Shown here one piece after another: positions 21,365 to 33,179 of a stretch of 64,000 nt of DNA. Made by a program: the position numbers and the translations under genes. The DNA comes from Saccopteryx bilineata. Lineage: Eukaryota; Chordata; Mammalia; Chiroptera; Emballonuridae. Numbering within the stretch: the stretch's first letter is position 1; the number at the start of each line of letters is the position of its first letter. The stretch lies in NCBI RefSeq assembly GCF_036850765.1, contig NC_089494.1, forward strand, positions 54,949,809-55,013,808. Reading direction: 5' to 3'. Below the pieces are notes generated by a model. The model ran no database searches. It was not told the DNA's origin and worked only from the letters and a program-made list of their open reading frames with translations.

Positions 21365-21668
21365 GTGGCAGAGACAGAGAGAGTCAGAGAGAAAGACAGA
21401 TAGGGACAGACAGACAGGAAGGGAGAGAAATGAGAAACATCAATTCTTTGTTGTGGCTCCTTAGTTGTTCATTGATTGATTTCTCATATGAGCCTTGACC
21501 GGGGAACTATAGCAGACCAAGTGACCACTTGCTTGAGCCAGTGAGCCTTGCTCAAACCAGATGAGCCTGTGCTCAAGCTGGCAACCTTGGGGTCTCGAAC
21601 CTGGGTTCTCCACATCCTAGTCCAATGTTCTATCCACTGCGCCACCTGGTCAGGCTAGTGCTCTTTCT
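21315..21668 (-). mobile_element. SINE-B, antisense, with (TTTC)n tail
   Basis: The tail is a (CTTT)n run of about 45 bp (21320-21363), followed by GAGACAGAGAGAG, GAGAAATGAGAAACATCAATTC and a head ending TCCACTGCGCCACCTGGTCAGGC. TSD TGCCCTTTCT/TGCTCTTTCT differs at one base. Confidence 0.92.
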
Positions 21669-21839
21669 GGACTCCCAAACTGGCAATTGGCTTCATGGTC
21701 TTTCCTAGGATTCAATAAAAATGGAGGTAAAAGAGAGTGCGGAGTGAGAAAAATTTTAATAAACTGTCCTCAGTAGGAAACTGACTGAGAGCAAGGCCAA
21801 TTGTCCCTTCTCACCAAACTTGAAGTAGTGTTAACCACT

Positions 21840-22085
21840 TGGGCCTAAAACCACAATATGTACATGGTTCAAACCCCATTTTTGCAACTTCCTACATTTG
21901 TCATTTATTGAATAAGTTACTTAGTCTTTCAAAAGGCCAGTATTATTTACTTAGATAATGGGGTTATTAGTAGTACCTAACTGATAAGTTTGTTAAAATG
22001 GATAAAGTGAAATGGCCCAAGTAAAGTGCTTATCATAGTAACTAGCTTGGCAAAGTGCCCAATAAATGTTAGTTATCAGTAATAT
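21840..22085 (+). mobile_element. MIR SINE remnant
   Basis: GGTTCAAACCCC, TTGAATAAGTTACTTAGTC, AAATGGATAAAGTG and AAAGTGCCCAATAAATGTTAG follow MIR order on the sense strand. Confidence 0.75.
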
Positions 22086-22097
22086 TTTGGTTAATAG

Positions 22098-22349
22098 TAT
22101 AATTTCCTTTTTTTTTTTTTTATTTATTGATTTTTTTTAGAGAGAGAGGAGTGAGAGAGAGAGACAGAGAGAGAGAGAGAAGGGGGAGGAGCAGGAAGCA
22201 TCAACTCCCATATGTGCCTTGACCAGGCAAGCCCAAGGTTTTGAACCGGCGACCTCAGTGTTCCAGGTCGACGCTTTATCCCACTGCGTCACCACAGGTC
22301 AGGCCCTTTTTTTTTTTTTTTTTTTTTTTTTTATTTATAATTTCCTTTT
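22098..22349 (-). mobile_element. SINE-C, antisense, with T tracts on both sides
   Basis: A 14-bp TSD TATAATTTCCTTTT lies at 22098-22111 and 22336-22349. Between them is the usual T-tract tail, GA tract, CATCAACTCCCATATGTGCC body and head ending CACCACAGGTCAGGCC. A second T run of about 28 bp (22304-22332) then lies on the 5' side of the SINE, inside the duplication. Confidence 0.93.
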
Positions 22350-22404
22350 AAGTAAAACTAGTATGTCTAAGCTAAACCAGCTCAGAGGTATACAATAACA
22401 TCAA

Positions 22405-23086
22405 ATTAATTTTAAACAGCTTTATTAAGATATAATTGGTATATACTAAACTGGATATATTTAAAAATGCACAATTTAAGTTTGACATATGTATATCATG
22501 AAACCATTCCCATAATGAACATATCCATTACTTTCAATAATTCCTTCATGACTCTTTATAATTTCTTCCTTCCATCTTTCCCTGTTTCCTATCCCCATCC
22601 CCAGACAACTCTTGATATTTTTTTTGTCACTATAGATTAATTTGCATTTCCAGAAGGTTTATAAATGTAACCATACAGTATGCGGTTTTTTGGGGGTCCA
22701 TCTTCCTTCACTCAACTTAATTATTTTGAGATTTCTTTATGCTATAGTCTGTGTTAATAGTTCATTTTTAATTTCTAAGTAGCATTCCATTATATACATA
22801 TATCATGACTTATTTACCCATTCATCTGATAAAATTTGATTGTTTCCTTTTTTTTTCTTTTTTTTTCTTTTTTAGTGAGAGGAGGGGAGGCAGAGAGACA
22901 GACTCCCGCATGCTCCCCAACTGGGATCCACTCCACAAGCCCACTAGGGGGCGATGCTCTGCCCATCTGGGGCCCTTGTGCCATTGCAGTTGCAGCCATT
23001 TTTTAGCACCTGAGGCAGAGGCCATGGAGCTATATCCACATCACCTGAGGCCAATTTGCTCTAATTGAACCATGGTTACAGGAAAG

Positions 23087-23143
<57 letters not shown>

Positions 23144-23640
23144 TGAGAAGGGGAGGGGTGGAGAAGCAGACGGGTGCTTCTCCTGTGTGCCCTGACCAGG
23201 AATCGAACCCGGCACTTCCACATGCCAGGCCGAAGCTTTACCACTGAGCAAACCAGCCAGGGACTCATTTCCCATTCTTAATTATTATGAGTAAAGCTGT
23301 CATAAACATTCATGCATAACTGTTTATATGGATGAATGCATTAATTTGGTAAATACCTAAGAGTACAATGGCTGAATCATATGGTAGGTATATGCTTAAT
23401 ATTTTAAGAACGTGCTAAGCTACTTTCTAAATTGGTTGCATAGTTTTTCATTCCCACCACCAATATATGAGCACTCCTGTTGCTCTACATTCTTGCCAAA
23501 ACTTGGTATGATCAGTCTCTGTCTGTTCTAATAATTGTGTGGTGGCATCTCATTGTGGTTTTCCTTTATATTTTCTTCATGTCTAATGGTATTGATCATC
23601 TTTTGTCATGTACTTCTGAGTTATAAGATGTGGGACTTTG
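22405..23640 (-). mobile_element. old L1 3' half, antisense, split by a SINE-A
   Basis: Blocks such as CAGCTTTATTAAGATATAATTGG, CAACTCTTGATATT, AGTAGCATTCCATTATATAC, GCTGAATCATATGGTAGG and TTCCCACCACCAATATATGAG are the antisense of L1M 3' UTR/ORF2. The SINE-A at about 22848-23262 interrupts it. Confidence 0.85.
22848..23262 (-). mobile_element. SINE-A, antisense, with (GA)n expansion
   Basis: T-rich tail, GACTCCCGCATGCTCCCCAAC, GGCGATGCTCTGCCC, CAATTTGCTCTAATTGAACCATGG, an expanded (GA)n tract of about 50 bp at 23091-23139, then TGCCCTGACCAGGAATCGAACC and the head ending AACCAGCCAGGG. Open frames in it are spurious. Confidence 0.92.
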
Positions 23641-24137
23641 GTTGGTTGGGTAGTAAATTCCTGTGTAATATATTTTATTTAGTCTAAACCCAAAGCCATA
23701 ACAGATTAAAAAAAAAAGCCATAGACAAAGTCCAAAACTTGTGAGCATCTTCATGGCTCATAAACAGACAGAAATGGGAATGACTAAATGGCACTAAAGC
23801 TAGAGGCCTGTCAGACGGGCCTAGAAACAGAAGTGGGCAATGGATGGCTCCTCCTGGCATGAAGATTAAAAATTCTCCACAGGAGAGAGAGAATCTGGCC
23901 TGTCTCGTAACTTGAAGCCATAACTCATAACTTTATACTCACTCCTATGAAAGGAAGCTGACAAAAATAAGGCCCTATATTTTCTGCCTTCCTCTGAGGC
24001 TCACAGGAAGAAGATATGACTAGGAACTAAGTCAAACTGTCTTCTGGCCCCAAAGCCTAAATCTATTATTATCCCACAGGTCATAATAGTGTAGGATTCC
24101 CAGAACATGTTATAAGACTCAATTCTGGACTTGAGGT
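23641..24137. other. unassigned sequence
   Basis: No recognised repeat; contains a short A-run at 23707 and generic AT-rich sequence. Confidence 0.4.
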
Positions 24138-24556
24138 AAAAATGAGTGGGGCCCTGGCCGGTTGGCTCAGCGGTAGAGCGTCGGCCTAGCGTGCGGAGGA
24201 CCCGGGTTCGATTCCCGGCCAGGGCACACAGGAGAAGCGCCCATTTGCTTCTCCACCCCTCCGCAGCGCTTTCCTCTCTGTCTCTCTCTTCCCCTCCTGC
24301 AGCCAAGGCTCCATTGGAGCAAAGATGGCCCCGGCGCTGGGGATGGCTCTGTGGCCTCTGCCTCAGGCGCTAGAGTGGCTCTGGTCACAACATGGCGACG
24401 CCCAGGATGGGCAGAGCATCGCCCCCTGGTGGGCAGAGCTTCGCCCCTGGTGGGCGTGCCGGGTGGATCCTGGTCGGGCGCATGCGGGAGTCTGTCTGAC
24501 TGTCTCTCCCTGTTTCCAGCTTCAGAAAAATGAAAAAAAAAAAAAAAATGAGTGGG
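24138..24556 (+). mobile_element. SINE-A, young full-length copy
   Basis: TSD AAAAATGAGTGGG flanks 24151-24546. Intact A box (GGCTCAGCGGTAGAGC) and B box (GGGTTCGATTCC). The internal GGGCAGAG.TCGCCCCTGGT module is present twice. It differs from the copy at 25005 at only about a dozen positions by eye, which implies recent activity. Confidence 0.97.
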
Positions 24557-24989
24557 AAAGTAACTACAAGTAGAAGGGTGGAGAAGAGAGACTGAGAATA
24601 AATCACAACAACAAAACAACAATGAAAACAAAATCTACCCCTCAAAATGAACCTCATGAGAAAAAGTAATGATAAAAGAAGATAGTTAACAAAATCAACA
24701 ATCAGAACATAAATTCACCCTATATGAAGTCATGCACATGGAAAAATATGACAAATACCTTAAAATAAATTTGCTTTAAAAAATGAAGAAATGATATTCA
24801 TTACAAAGAATAAGAGTTCATGATACAAAATAGGCATAAAACAAATATGTGGACTTGAAAAAGAATTAGTTAAAAATATTGAATATTAATAAGTATACTT
24901 GCAATACAAAATATGGAAGATAAATAAATTCTAACTAGATATGATAAATTGCAAAGAATGGTCATATAGTCTTTGCGGCTCCTATCATC
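24557..24989. other. unassigned A-rich sequence
   Basis: A-rich with runs such as AAAATCTACCCC and GATAAAAGAAG. No gene. It could be an old L1 fragment, but there is no firm match. Confidence 0.4.
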
Positions 24990-25388
24990 AAAAGGTAGAG
25001 TCTAGCCCTGGCCGGTTGGCTCAGCGGTAGAGCGTCGGCCTAGCGTGCGGAGGACCCGGGTTCGATTCCCGGCCAGGGCACACAGGAGAAGCGCCCATTT
25101 GCTTCTCCACCCCTCCGCTGCGCTTTCCTCTCTGTCTCTCTCTTCCCCTCCCGCAGCCAAGGTTCCATTGGAGCGAGGATGGCCCGGGCGCTGGGGATGG
25201 CTCCTTGGCCTCTGCCTCAGGCGCTAGAGTGGCTCTGGTCGCAACATGGCGACGCCCAGTATGGGCAGAGCATCGCCCCCTGGTGGGCAGAGTGTTGCCC
25301 CTGGTGGGCGTGCCGGGTGGATCCCGGTCGGGCGCATGCGGGAGTCTGTCTGACTGTCTCTCCCTGTTTCCAGCTTCAGAAAAATGAG

Positions 25389-25423
<35 letters not shown>

Positions 25424-25432
25424 TAGAGTCTA
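24990..25432 (+). mobile_element. SINE-A, young full-length copy
   Basis: TSD AAAAGGTAGAGTCTA lies at 24990-25004 and 25418-25432. Both Pol III boxes are intact, the internal module is present twice, and a long pure A tail (about 29 A) follows AAAATGAG. The long tail and perfect TSD mark a very recent insertion. Confidence 0.97.
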
Positions 25433-25840
25433 TTTCTCCACCCCTTGCATCAGGGCTAAGCAATGTGACTTGTTCTAGCCAATAGATCACTAGAAGAAAT
25501 ACAAGTAAAGGGTTTGAAAACACTTGATTATTGGGTGTTATACAACCTTGTTGCTGGGAATACTGGAGCCGTTATGAAAGAAGCTGGTTTTACCTCTTGA
25601 GTAGTAAAATGTCTTATGGAGAGAAGGGTCCAGCCATCGCAGCAGTAGGCAGCCCAGTAAAGCCCAGACCTTACTTAGCAGACCTGCTGGGTGGATGTAA
25701 CTACATGGAGAGTCATGGTAAGACTAGCAGAAAAACCACTTAGCCAACCCACCAAATCATGAAAAATATTAAATTATTTTAATTTCAAACCACTATGTTG
25801 AAGTGATTTGTTTGGCAGTAGTAGATAATTCATATGCTGC
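25433..25840 (+). mobile_element. ancient LTR-like repeat, family uncertain
   Basis: CCAATAGATCACTAGAAGAAATACAAG, GTCTTATGGAGAGAAGGGTCCAGCCATCGCAG, AGACTAGCAGAAAAACCACTTAGCC and AAACCACTATGTTGAAGTGATTTGTTTGGCAG follow an old mammalian LTR-like consensus. I cannot assign a subfamily. Confidence 0.45.
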
Positions 25841-27136
25841 CTTAGTAAAAAACAAAAACAAAAAAAAAAAAAAAAGGAGAAAGAGAGAGAGAGAAAATTA
25901 AGGAAGGAGAAGATAGTCTGAGAAGTTCACCTAAAACACAGCACAGAGAGATAAAATACAAAAAGGCTATTAATAGACATAGAGGATAGATGTGAATGTT
26001 GTAATATCCTTCCTTCTAACAAGAGTTCTAGAGGAAGGGAATAAGTGGATTGACAGAGAGGTAACATTTGAAGCAATGATAACTTGGAATTTTCCAGAAC
26101 TGAAGAAAGACATGATTCTCTAGCTACAAAATTATTAAGATATATATTGTGGGTTAAATAATATAATTGATATACAAGAATAAAGGTTGGCATTCTTATA
26201 AATTGTCTGTATATTAACTTGAAGAAAATGTGAATTCTGTTCAAGTTAAACTGAAAAGGGTCAGTTTCTCATTTTGAAATCCAAGTTTCCTAAAACATCT
26301 TTTCTTCAAGTTTCTTAAAATTTGACAAGTAGCCAGGATGACAGTGCAGAAGGCCTCCTTGTAGCAGGTGTCAGCACATTGAACATACTTTGTTTTTGTC
26401 TGTCAAGCCTCCCTTTCTTTTAAAAACTTAGGCTCCCAGAACCACATGATTTTGAATGTCTCTACATTGCAAATTCTCAATCCCAGTTCCAGTACTGCAA
26501 GGAGTACTATGAACCAAGTTACTCCAGTGTTTTCTCTCCCAGGAATTTTACACTCCAGATACGTTCATTATAAACATACCCAACATGCTTGTATTACACA
26601 CAGACAGTATGTTACTTCTTTCATTTCTAAGGATTGGGAAAAAAAGATGAGGCACACACATGTGCTCAGTCCACTGTTCTGATCTAATCTTTCTTATGTA
26701 TTCTTATTCTATTTTTATTCTGCTTAAGTTATTTATTTTTCAAAACAGTGGAAGATAAGAAGCAGCAAATTTAACATCAGGAAAAAGGCTCCTGGAGATA
26801 GACTTTCAACAGCATCGAAGAATGACAAGCTGAAGTGTGATAGGAAGAAAAATGAAAAACTTTAGGAAGGAGACACTACTGTCAAAACACACATCAGTGG
26901 AATGCTAATGTAGGGCTATATTTATATAATATAAGGCTATATATATAAAATGTAGGGATATATACACACACACATGCTTAAGTGAACTCTGGGGGCACCA
27001 GTATAAGTGAAATATACAGTAATAATTGTAGGGGTCATTAAGGCATTAAAATATATTTTTTTGTAGCTTCTGTTTAATAAGGCAGGAAAGTGAAAAGATG
27101 TGCCTATACATTTGTGGAACGATTTCTATTAAAACA
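25841..27136. other. unassigned sequence
   Basis: Includes an A-rich/GA patch at 25850-25905 and a CA-rich patch near 26965. No gene or clear repeat was recognised in about 1.3 kb. Confidence 0.45.
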
Positions 27137-27530
27137 AAACCTCTTTTGCCTGACCAAGCGGTGGCGCAGTGGATAGAGCATCAGACTGGGATGCGGAGGA
27201 CCCAGGTTCGAGACCCCGAGGTCGCCAGCTTGAGCGTGGGCTCATCTGGTTTGAGCAAAAATTCACCAGCTTGGACCCAAGGTCGCTGGCTCAAGCACGG
27301 GTTTACTCGGTCTGCTGAAGGCCTATGGTCAAGGCACATATGAGAAAGCAATCAATGAACAACTAAAGTGTCGCAATGCGCAACGAAAAACTAATGATTG
27401 ATGCTTCTCATCTCTCCATTCCTGTCTATCTGTTCCTGTCTATCCCTCACTCTGACTCTCTCTCTGTCTCTGTAAAAAAATAAAATAAAATAAATAAAAA
27501 TAATTAAGAAAACAACAAAAAACCTTTTTT
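27137..27530 (+). mobile_element. SINE-B, well preserved reference copy
   Basis: Head GCCTGACCAAGCGGTGGCGC from 27148, A box TGGCGCAGTGGATAGAGC, B box GGTTCGAGACC, two CCAGCTTG/GGTCGC modules, GGTCAAGGCACATATGAG, AAGCAATCAATGAACAACTAA, a CT tract and a (TAAAA)n tail. Flanks AAAACCTCTTTT and AAAACCTTTTTT are a near-perfect duplication. Intact boxes suggest a fairly young insertion. Confidence 0.95.
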
Positions 27531-28334
27531 TGTTTTGATAAACACTCACGCATAAAATTTATTCCACAAGGACCTGAGATTTTACTCCATTAGCAAAAAT
27601 CTGACGGTTTTTGTTTTCAGTTTTTTTTCATTTTGTCATGGTTGTAGTTTCATAAATATCACTCTTGAGTTCCATGCTGATACAAAGATAATGTTTTTCT
27701 TTCCTTGCTATGGTATGTAATGTTTTAGATTTAATCCGAGGAAAATTTCTCTTCTGTGTAATTCTGAATAACTATTTTTCAAAAGGAACTGTGTGTACTG
27801 TTATCTCGTTTTATTTAAACTACTGATTTTACTGAGTCACACAAAAAAATCAGAACCTAATTATTTTTGCTACTAGCAAATTAAGTAGAGCTTTCCACAA
27901 ATGTCTTTTTTCAGACATTTTTTAAAATCATATTTTATATTAGGAAATAAAAAGATGAAATAAAAGTTCAGAGTTTCCAGGTTGGTTACCAACTCGGGTT
28001 AACTTAGTTGTCACTTGGCACTACCCTTCTTTTCAAATAGGAATGAATCTCCTGTAGTCTGATAATTGTCATCTAGTCTCTGCATGAATGCTTCTGTTTA
28101 CAAGGGGTTCCACTCACTTTGTTAAAACACTGTGTTGCTTATATTGAAGCAAATATGCCTCCTTGTAATTTATACCATTTAATTCAAAATAGTTCTTTTT
28201 GTGTTACTATATGTGGGTCCTTAACCCATTTGAAGGCAATGGTCTTAGTTCCCCCCTTTTATCTGTTTTCATTTGTCTAAAATAAATTTCCCAAATTTCT
28301 TATACAGCCATTTAAAAAATATAGATATTTACAG
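27531..28334. other. unassigned AT-rich sequence
   Basis: No recognised feature in about 800 bp. Confidence 0.45.
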
Positions 28335-29300
28335 ACTTTAGATATTCATTTATTTGACAAATATTTATTAAACCCTTACTATGTCCCATGCTGTTGGAGC
28401 CAGTATAAATGTAATACTAGGCAAGGGCTCCATTCTCATGGGGGTTAAAAAATAAAATTTATAATAATAAAAATATATAGTATATGTTATATAATGATGT
28501 AGAATATATAAAACAAAATATAAAAAAATAGTTATTATTGTAAGTTTGATGAAGGAAAATTAGGATGGTGATTTAACAAGTAAATAGAGAATGTAGTTTT
28601 CAACAGCATAGTCAGAAAACAGTCTTGGCAAGGTGACATTACAGACAAAAAGAATAATAACTGCAAAGGCCAATTATGACAAAGGGCTTAACTTGTCTGA
28701 CGAACAAAATGGAGACCAGTTTGGTTAGAGTATAAGGAATGAGATAGAGAAAATTATATAATGGGAAGTGGAAGAGAATCAAGAACTGAAAGCAAAAATG
28801 CTCTGTGGATCGTGGTAAGGAGCTTGGATTTTATTTAAGTGATGGGGAACTATTAAAAAGTTTTAATCAGGAAGGTGATATCATTTTTTTAAAAAAATTT
28901 ATTGATTCATTTGAGAGAGAGAGAGAGACAAGAACATCAATCTGTTCCTGTATGTGCCCTGACTGGGAAGCAAACCCACAACCTCTGCACTTCCAGATAA
29001 TGCTCCAACCAGTGGAGCTATTTGGCCAGGGTCAATTTTTAAACTTATTCTAGTTCTACAAAGGTTACTCTGGCTGATATGTGAATAATAGAACATCAGG
29101 TGACAAGAGTTAAAATTGGCAGACCAAGTTGAAGATTATTATAGTAGTCTAGGCCATGAAATGGAGCTAAACAACGTAGGGGTACATGTGAGAGAGAGAG
29201 GAGTGATGACATAAATGCACACAGTATTAGAGCTTGAATGAGGTGAGGACATAGGGCTTGACTGGAGATGCAGGTTCAAATGATGTCATCAGGCTTTTAA
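28335..29300 (-). mobile_element. L2 3' end (antisense) followed by an unnamed ancient repeat
   Basis: TATTCATTTATTTGACAAATATTTATTAAACCCTTACTATG is the antisense L2 3' end. Further on, GATCGTGGTAAGGAGCTTGGATTTTAT and TAGTAGTCTAGGCCATGAAATGGAGC belong to an ancient repeat I recognise but cannot name. It is split by the SINE-V at 28893-29033. Confidence 0.6.
28893..29033 (-). mobile_element. SINE-V (Ves-like), antisense, short
   Basis: A-rich tail then TTATTGATTCATTTGAGAGAGA, CTGTATGTGCCCTGACTGGG and a head ending GGAGCTATTTGGCCAGGG. It is diverged from the 15137 copy. Confidence 0.8.
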
Positions 29301-29589
29301 GCACCAACTCTTGGTTTCTAAGAAGTCTGGGACTTAACACTCTCAATCCAATCCCTGAAGCAGTAAATGTGGCTGGCTGGGCATACAATGGTTGGTTGAG
29401 ATTAGATCGCAGCCAACTTCTTTGGTGAGGTTGAATTTAAGTAATTTCACCCAACCCTTGTATAGAGGATAAGAAAGGAATAATTGGAAAGTCTGGGCTT
29501 TGTTATTAGGAGAAGGAGAATTAGATCCCAGGTAAGCAAAAACAACAAATGTCTACTTTAGGTGTTAGTCTTTTGAGTAACAACATCTA
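29301..29589. other. unassigned sequence
   Basis: No recognised feature. Confidence 0.4.
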
Positions 29590-29749
29590 GACTTTCAAAA
29601 TACATTAATACATATATATTTCTTATAATGGGATCATTGTATAGAAAGTCTATGTTATCCCTTGTTTTTATTTTGCTTAAAACTAATAATTTTATTTAAT
29701 GGTTCTTTACTTTTAAGTAAGTTCTGTGCATATATATATGCACAGAACT

Positions 29750-29801
<52 letters not shown>

Positions 29802-30045
29802 TAAACAACAGTGTGAAAAATCTTTGCACATACTCTTTGTATATTCCTCCAGGCATTTTCTCAGAAAAATTCTGAAAGTAGGATCATAGGTCAAAGAATA
29901 TGCTAATTGTCAAGATTTTCAACCATTCATAAGTATCATTCTTCATATGGCATTTGAGAAACACTCAATTATGTTTGTTGACTATTATCTTGTCTACCTA
30001 TTCCAGTTTGTGAATGCATCCTATGTTAGTGTCAGAAAGGAATAT
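29590..30045 (-). mobile_element. old L1-like fragment, antisense, probable
   Basis: AAAATTCTGAAAGTAGGATCATAGGTCAAAGAATATGC is typical of antisense L1M ('AGTAGAATTACTGGGTCAAAGGATATG'-like). The rest of the stretch is too decayed to define ends. Confidence 0.45.
29716..29800. repeat. perfect 38-bp palindrome adjoining a TA microsatellite
   Basis: 29716-29753 is a perfect inverted repeat (arms AGTAAGTTCTGTGCA joined by an alternating TA centre). It runs directly into (TA)n at 29753-29799. Both can extrude as a hairpin or cruciform. The two flanking open frames on opposite strands are palindrome artefacts. Confidence 0.95.
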
Positions 30046-30267
30046 AGAACTCCCAATCTGTGTATAGATAATAGTGGGATGAATATTTTCTTTTTCCACT
30101 TGTAATGATTGTATTAATTTGCATGTTTAGCAGTACTAGTATTCATACCTCTGGGTTGTCCCTTCTCATGCTATATTAGAGTTAGGCTGTGCACCAATAG
30201 AATACAACAGTAATTAATGCATGTCACTTCTGAGATTCAGTTATAAAAGCGACATGGGTTATCTATC

Positions 30268-30270
30268 ACG

Positions 30271-30318
<48 letters not shown>

Positions 30319-30333
30319 ATCTATCTATCTATT
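30268..30333. repeat. (ATCT)n tetranucleotide microsatellite
   Basis: About 16 ATCT units with one ATC interruption near 30318. Likely length-polymorphic. Confidence 0.97.
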
Positions 30334-30344
30334 ACTCTGTGATA

Positions 30345-30615
30345 AGCCACCTGTCATATTGTGACGACAGTTAGGTTGCCTACAGAGAAGCTTACAAGGG
30401 GTTTCAGTCAATTACCAGCAAAGGACTGAGGCCTGCCCGACACCATGTATGTAATCTTGGAGGGGATTCTCCTCCAGCTGAATCTTGAGATCACTGCACT
30501 CAAGGCTGACAGGCTGACTGAAATCTCAGTGGAGAGTCTGAGGCAAAAAGAGTAAAGCTTCTCCCTGATTCCCAACCCACAGAAACTGAGATAATAAAGG
30601 TTTGTTCTGTGGACA
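30345..30615 (+). mobile_element. ancient LTR-like repeat, probable
   Basis: CTCCAGCTGAATCTTGAGATCACTGC, GAGGCAAAAAGAGTAAAGC and CCCACAGAAACTGAGATAATAAAGG resemble the 3' end of an old mammalian LTR-type repeat. Weak match. Confidence 0.4.
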
Positions 30616-31019
30616 AGAAAGGGGTACTGTAATACATCTAACCAAAAGTGACATCACAGGATAATCTGATCATAAATTCCTAACTGGACAGGTCATGAGT
30701 GGTAGGTTGTCACAAGTCATGTCTATAACTTCCCTAGTAAAAGGTGATTTTTGCCTTAAGCAAGCCTTGCCCATTGTTTCTGTGCATTTAGGTTAACACA
30801 CCTATGAAATGCCTCTTTTCAAACCTCTTGAAAGCATAATCACCAAAAGAGAGCATGTAACCTTGTTAACCATCCAGCAATCCAACCCCCGTCTTGCTTT
30901 CTCCCACCTTCATATAATCTCCTTATGTTCCCTCCTTAATTCTAATATAAAAGAAAGTGCAAAACTGACATAGATGCAGGAAACATTAATAAAATATTAG
31001 TACATCAATTTAAGTAATA
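30616..31019. other. unassigned sequence
   Basis: No recognised feature. Confidence 0.4.
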
Positions 31020-32145
31020 ATATTAAAACTCTAATACATAATTACCATGTGGGGTTTAGACATAAAGGTAAGATTCTTTTAATGTTCAAAAATGAATATC
31101 GTTCAGATCACATTATAACAGTTTAAAGTAGGAAAAAAACTACAATCATTGCAAGAAATGCAGAGATAGATTTGAAAACTTAGCATTTATTCATAATAAA
31201 AATTCACAACACTAGAGATAGATGGAAACTTTATTCATTTAATAGAAGAAAAACTTGCTGTTTAATCTTAAAACATTAAAACTTACCCCCACTGCAGCTC
31301 AACATTTTACTAGATAGACATTCTAGTAAATGCAGTAAAGAAACAAGACTTAAGATTTGAAGGAAACATACAACTATTTTCAGATAATATGATTGTATAC
31401 AGAAAATATTTAAAAAATCTCCAAATACTTATTAAATGTACATGTTGAGAATCTACAATCAGTATATAGAAAAATTATTTCTTTCTATAATTGAAGATAT
31501 ATATATACCTATATACATACATACACACACATATATATGTATGTATATATATACAATTTCCCCACTTTGGGACATAGGGTGTTGGTTTCTTATAAATATA
31601 CATTTATACAGCATTCTATTTCCTGATGTTTATCCAAGACAAATGAGAATATGTATCAACAGACAGCTTATTAGAAGAATGCTTATTGCAACTCTATTTA
31701 TAATAGTAAAAACTGAAAGCTGGCCAGATGTGTTTCCATTAGTAGGTGAATGCATAAACAAGCTGATATATTCTTATAACAGAATACTATTCGGCAAAAA
31801 GGGTTACTGGCACACTCTGCAGTACGGATGCACCTCAAAAACTAGTATGCTAAGTGAAACAAGCCAGACACCAAAAAAGGTACATATTGCATGATTCCAC
31901 CTATATGAAGTTCTAGAGCAAGCAAAATTAATCTTTTGTGATAGGAATCAGGGCAACGTTGCTTTCTCGGTGGGAGGGACTGACCTGGAAAAGGGCCAGA
32001 GAACTTTGTGATGAGAGAAATGCCCTGTCTTGAGAGAGGTATGTGTTATATTGGTGCCTGCGTTTGTCAAAACTGAAAGGTAGCCTTAAAATCTATGTAC
32101 AATATTTCACGGTGTCTTAATCATATATCGATAAATTTTAAAATA
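31020..32145 (+). mobile_element. old L1 3' part, sense
   Basis: CAGATAATATGATTGTATACAGAAAA, CTGATGTTTATCCAAGACAAATGAG, GTAGGTGAATGCATAAACAAGC, ACTATTCGGCAAAAAGGG, GTATGCTAAGTGAAACAAGCC and ATGATTCCACCTATATGAAG are classic L1M ORF2 3' end and UTR sequence in sense orientation. A TA/CA-rich run at about 31497-31555 lies inside it. Open frames are fragmentary. Confidence 0.85.
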
Positions 32146-33179
32146 GCACACAACATTTTAATTGTTACTCTTCACTAGAGCCTCCTCTCATTAATCCATT
32201 AATAAGCACACATTGAGGGAGGGCAATTACCATCAAATCAATCTAGCTGAATCTTTATGCAGACAATGTTTGTCCATTGTTTCCAAGGATATCAGACTTA
32301 CTGGTTCATGTTAAATAAAGCTACTCTATGTTTGTGACACTCCTCAATACATTACTATCAATAGGTTCAGTAATTCTAACTATTGATGAGATTAGACTCA
32401 GAAGTCAATTTTAAGTTTTATAATTCATTAGGTGTAAGTTTTTATACTTATTTTCTCTTGTTTTTTTTTTATATCTTATGCTCTATTTAACTTGCTATGA
32501 TATTTAATGACTTTGATAAATCATATAGTGTCTCTTTCATGGCAACTTGGATTTTGTTCAAAAATGTAAATCATACAGTATCCTAATAAAAAAACAACAA
32601 CCAGCGTAATAGGAGTAAATATAAAATCCTTCTAAATTGAATGGTAGGGGTGTTGAGGACAAGGAGTACTGGCACAGGATATTGAACAAGATGGAGTGTG
32701 GGAAGAGTTAGGAAGTCACTGGATGAGAAACCTATGCTTGGAGCTGTCTGAGATCTGAATCAGAGATGTCCTGAAGCCACATTTTCCAGGATGGTCCAAA
32801 ATATGGCCAAAAGAATGGGGAGAAGCCTTCACTTATTTACAGCATGTATTACAAACCTATTCAGCTACAGAGGCGATTATGATAAAATATTGTTGTCCAA
32901 AAATTAAAAATATTTTTGTAGAGGTCAGACTCAATTCAAGCTATATTACTAAAAGTATTCCACTCTAACTGCTGTACAGACTTCTTTTAATAGTTCATGA
33001 GTTAATGAGAAGCTTTTGATTCCATTAATATCTGTCAATATCTAGTTCAAGGGCATTTGTATATTACAGATAATATTATTAAAGATTAAATATGTTATAT
33101 AATTTTAAAATCTAATTGTTTTAGAAAATTATTAGTGCCATATATAAAGATTATTTATAATAATGATGGTGATGGTGCT
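32146..33179. other. unassigned sequence
   Basis: AT-rich; no gene or repeat recognised in about 1 kb. Confidence 0.45.

Noticed and set aside
24151..24240. Functional tRNA genes at SINE heads (similar at 25005, 27148, 47880, 52958)
   Set aside because: A and B boxes are present, but the sequences do not fold as a complete tRNA with acceptor closure, and each continues into a SINE body flanked by target duplications.
31436..31894. 152-aa open frame
   Set aside because: It is antique L1 3' sequence (ORF2 end and UTR) read across a TA/CA run, not an independent gene.
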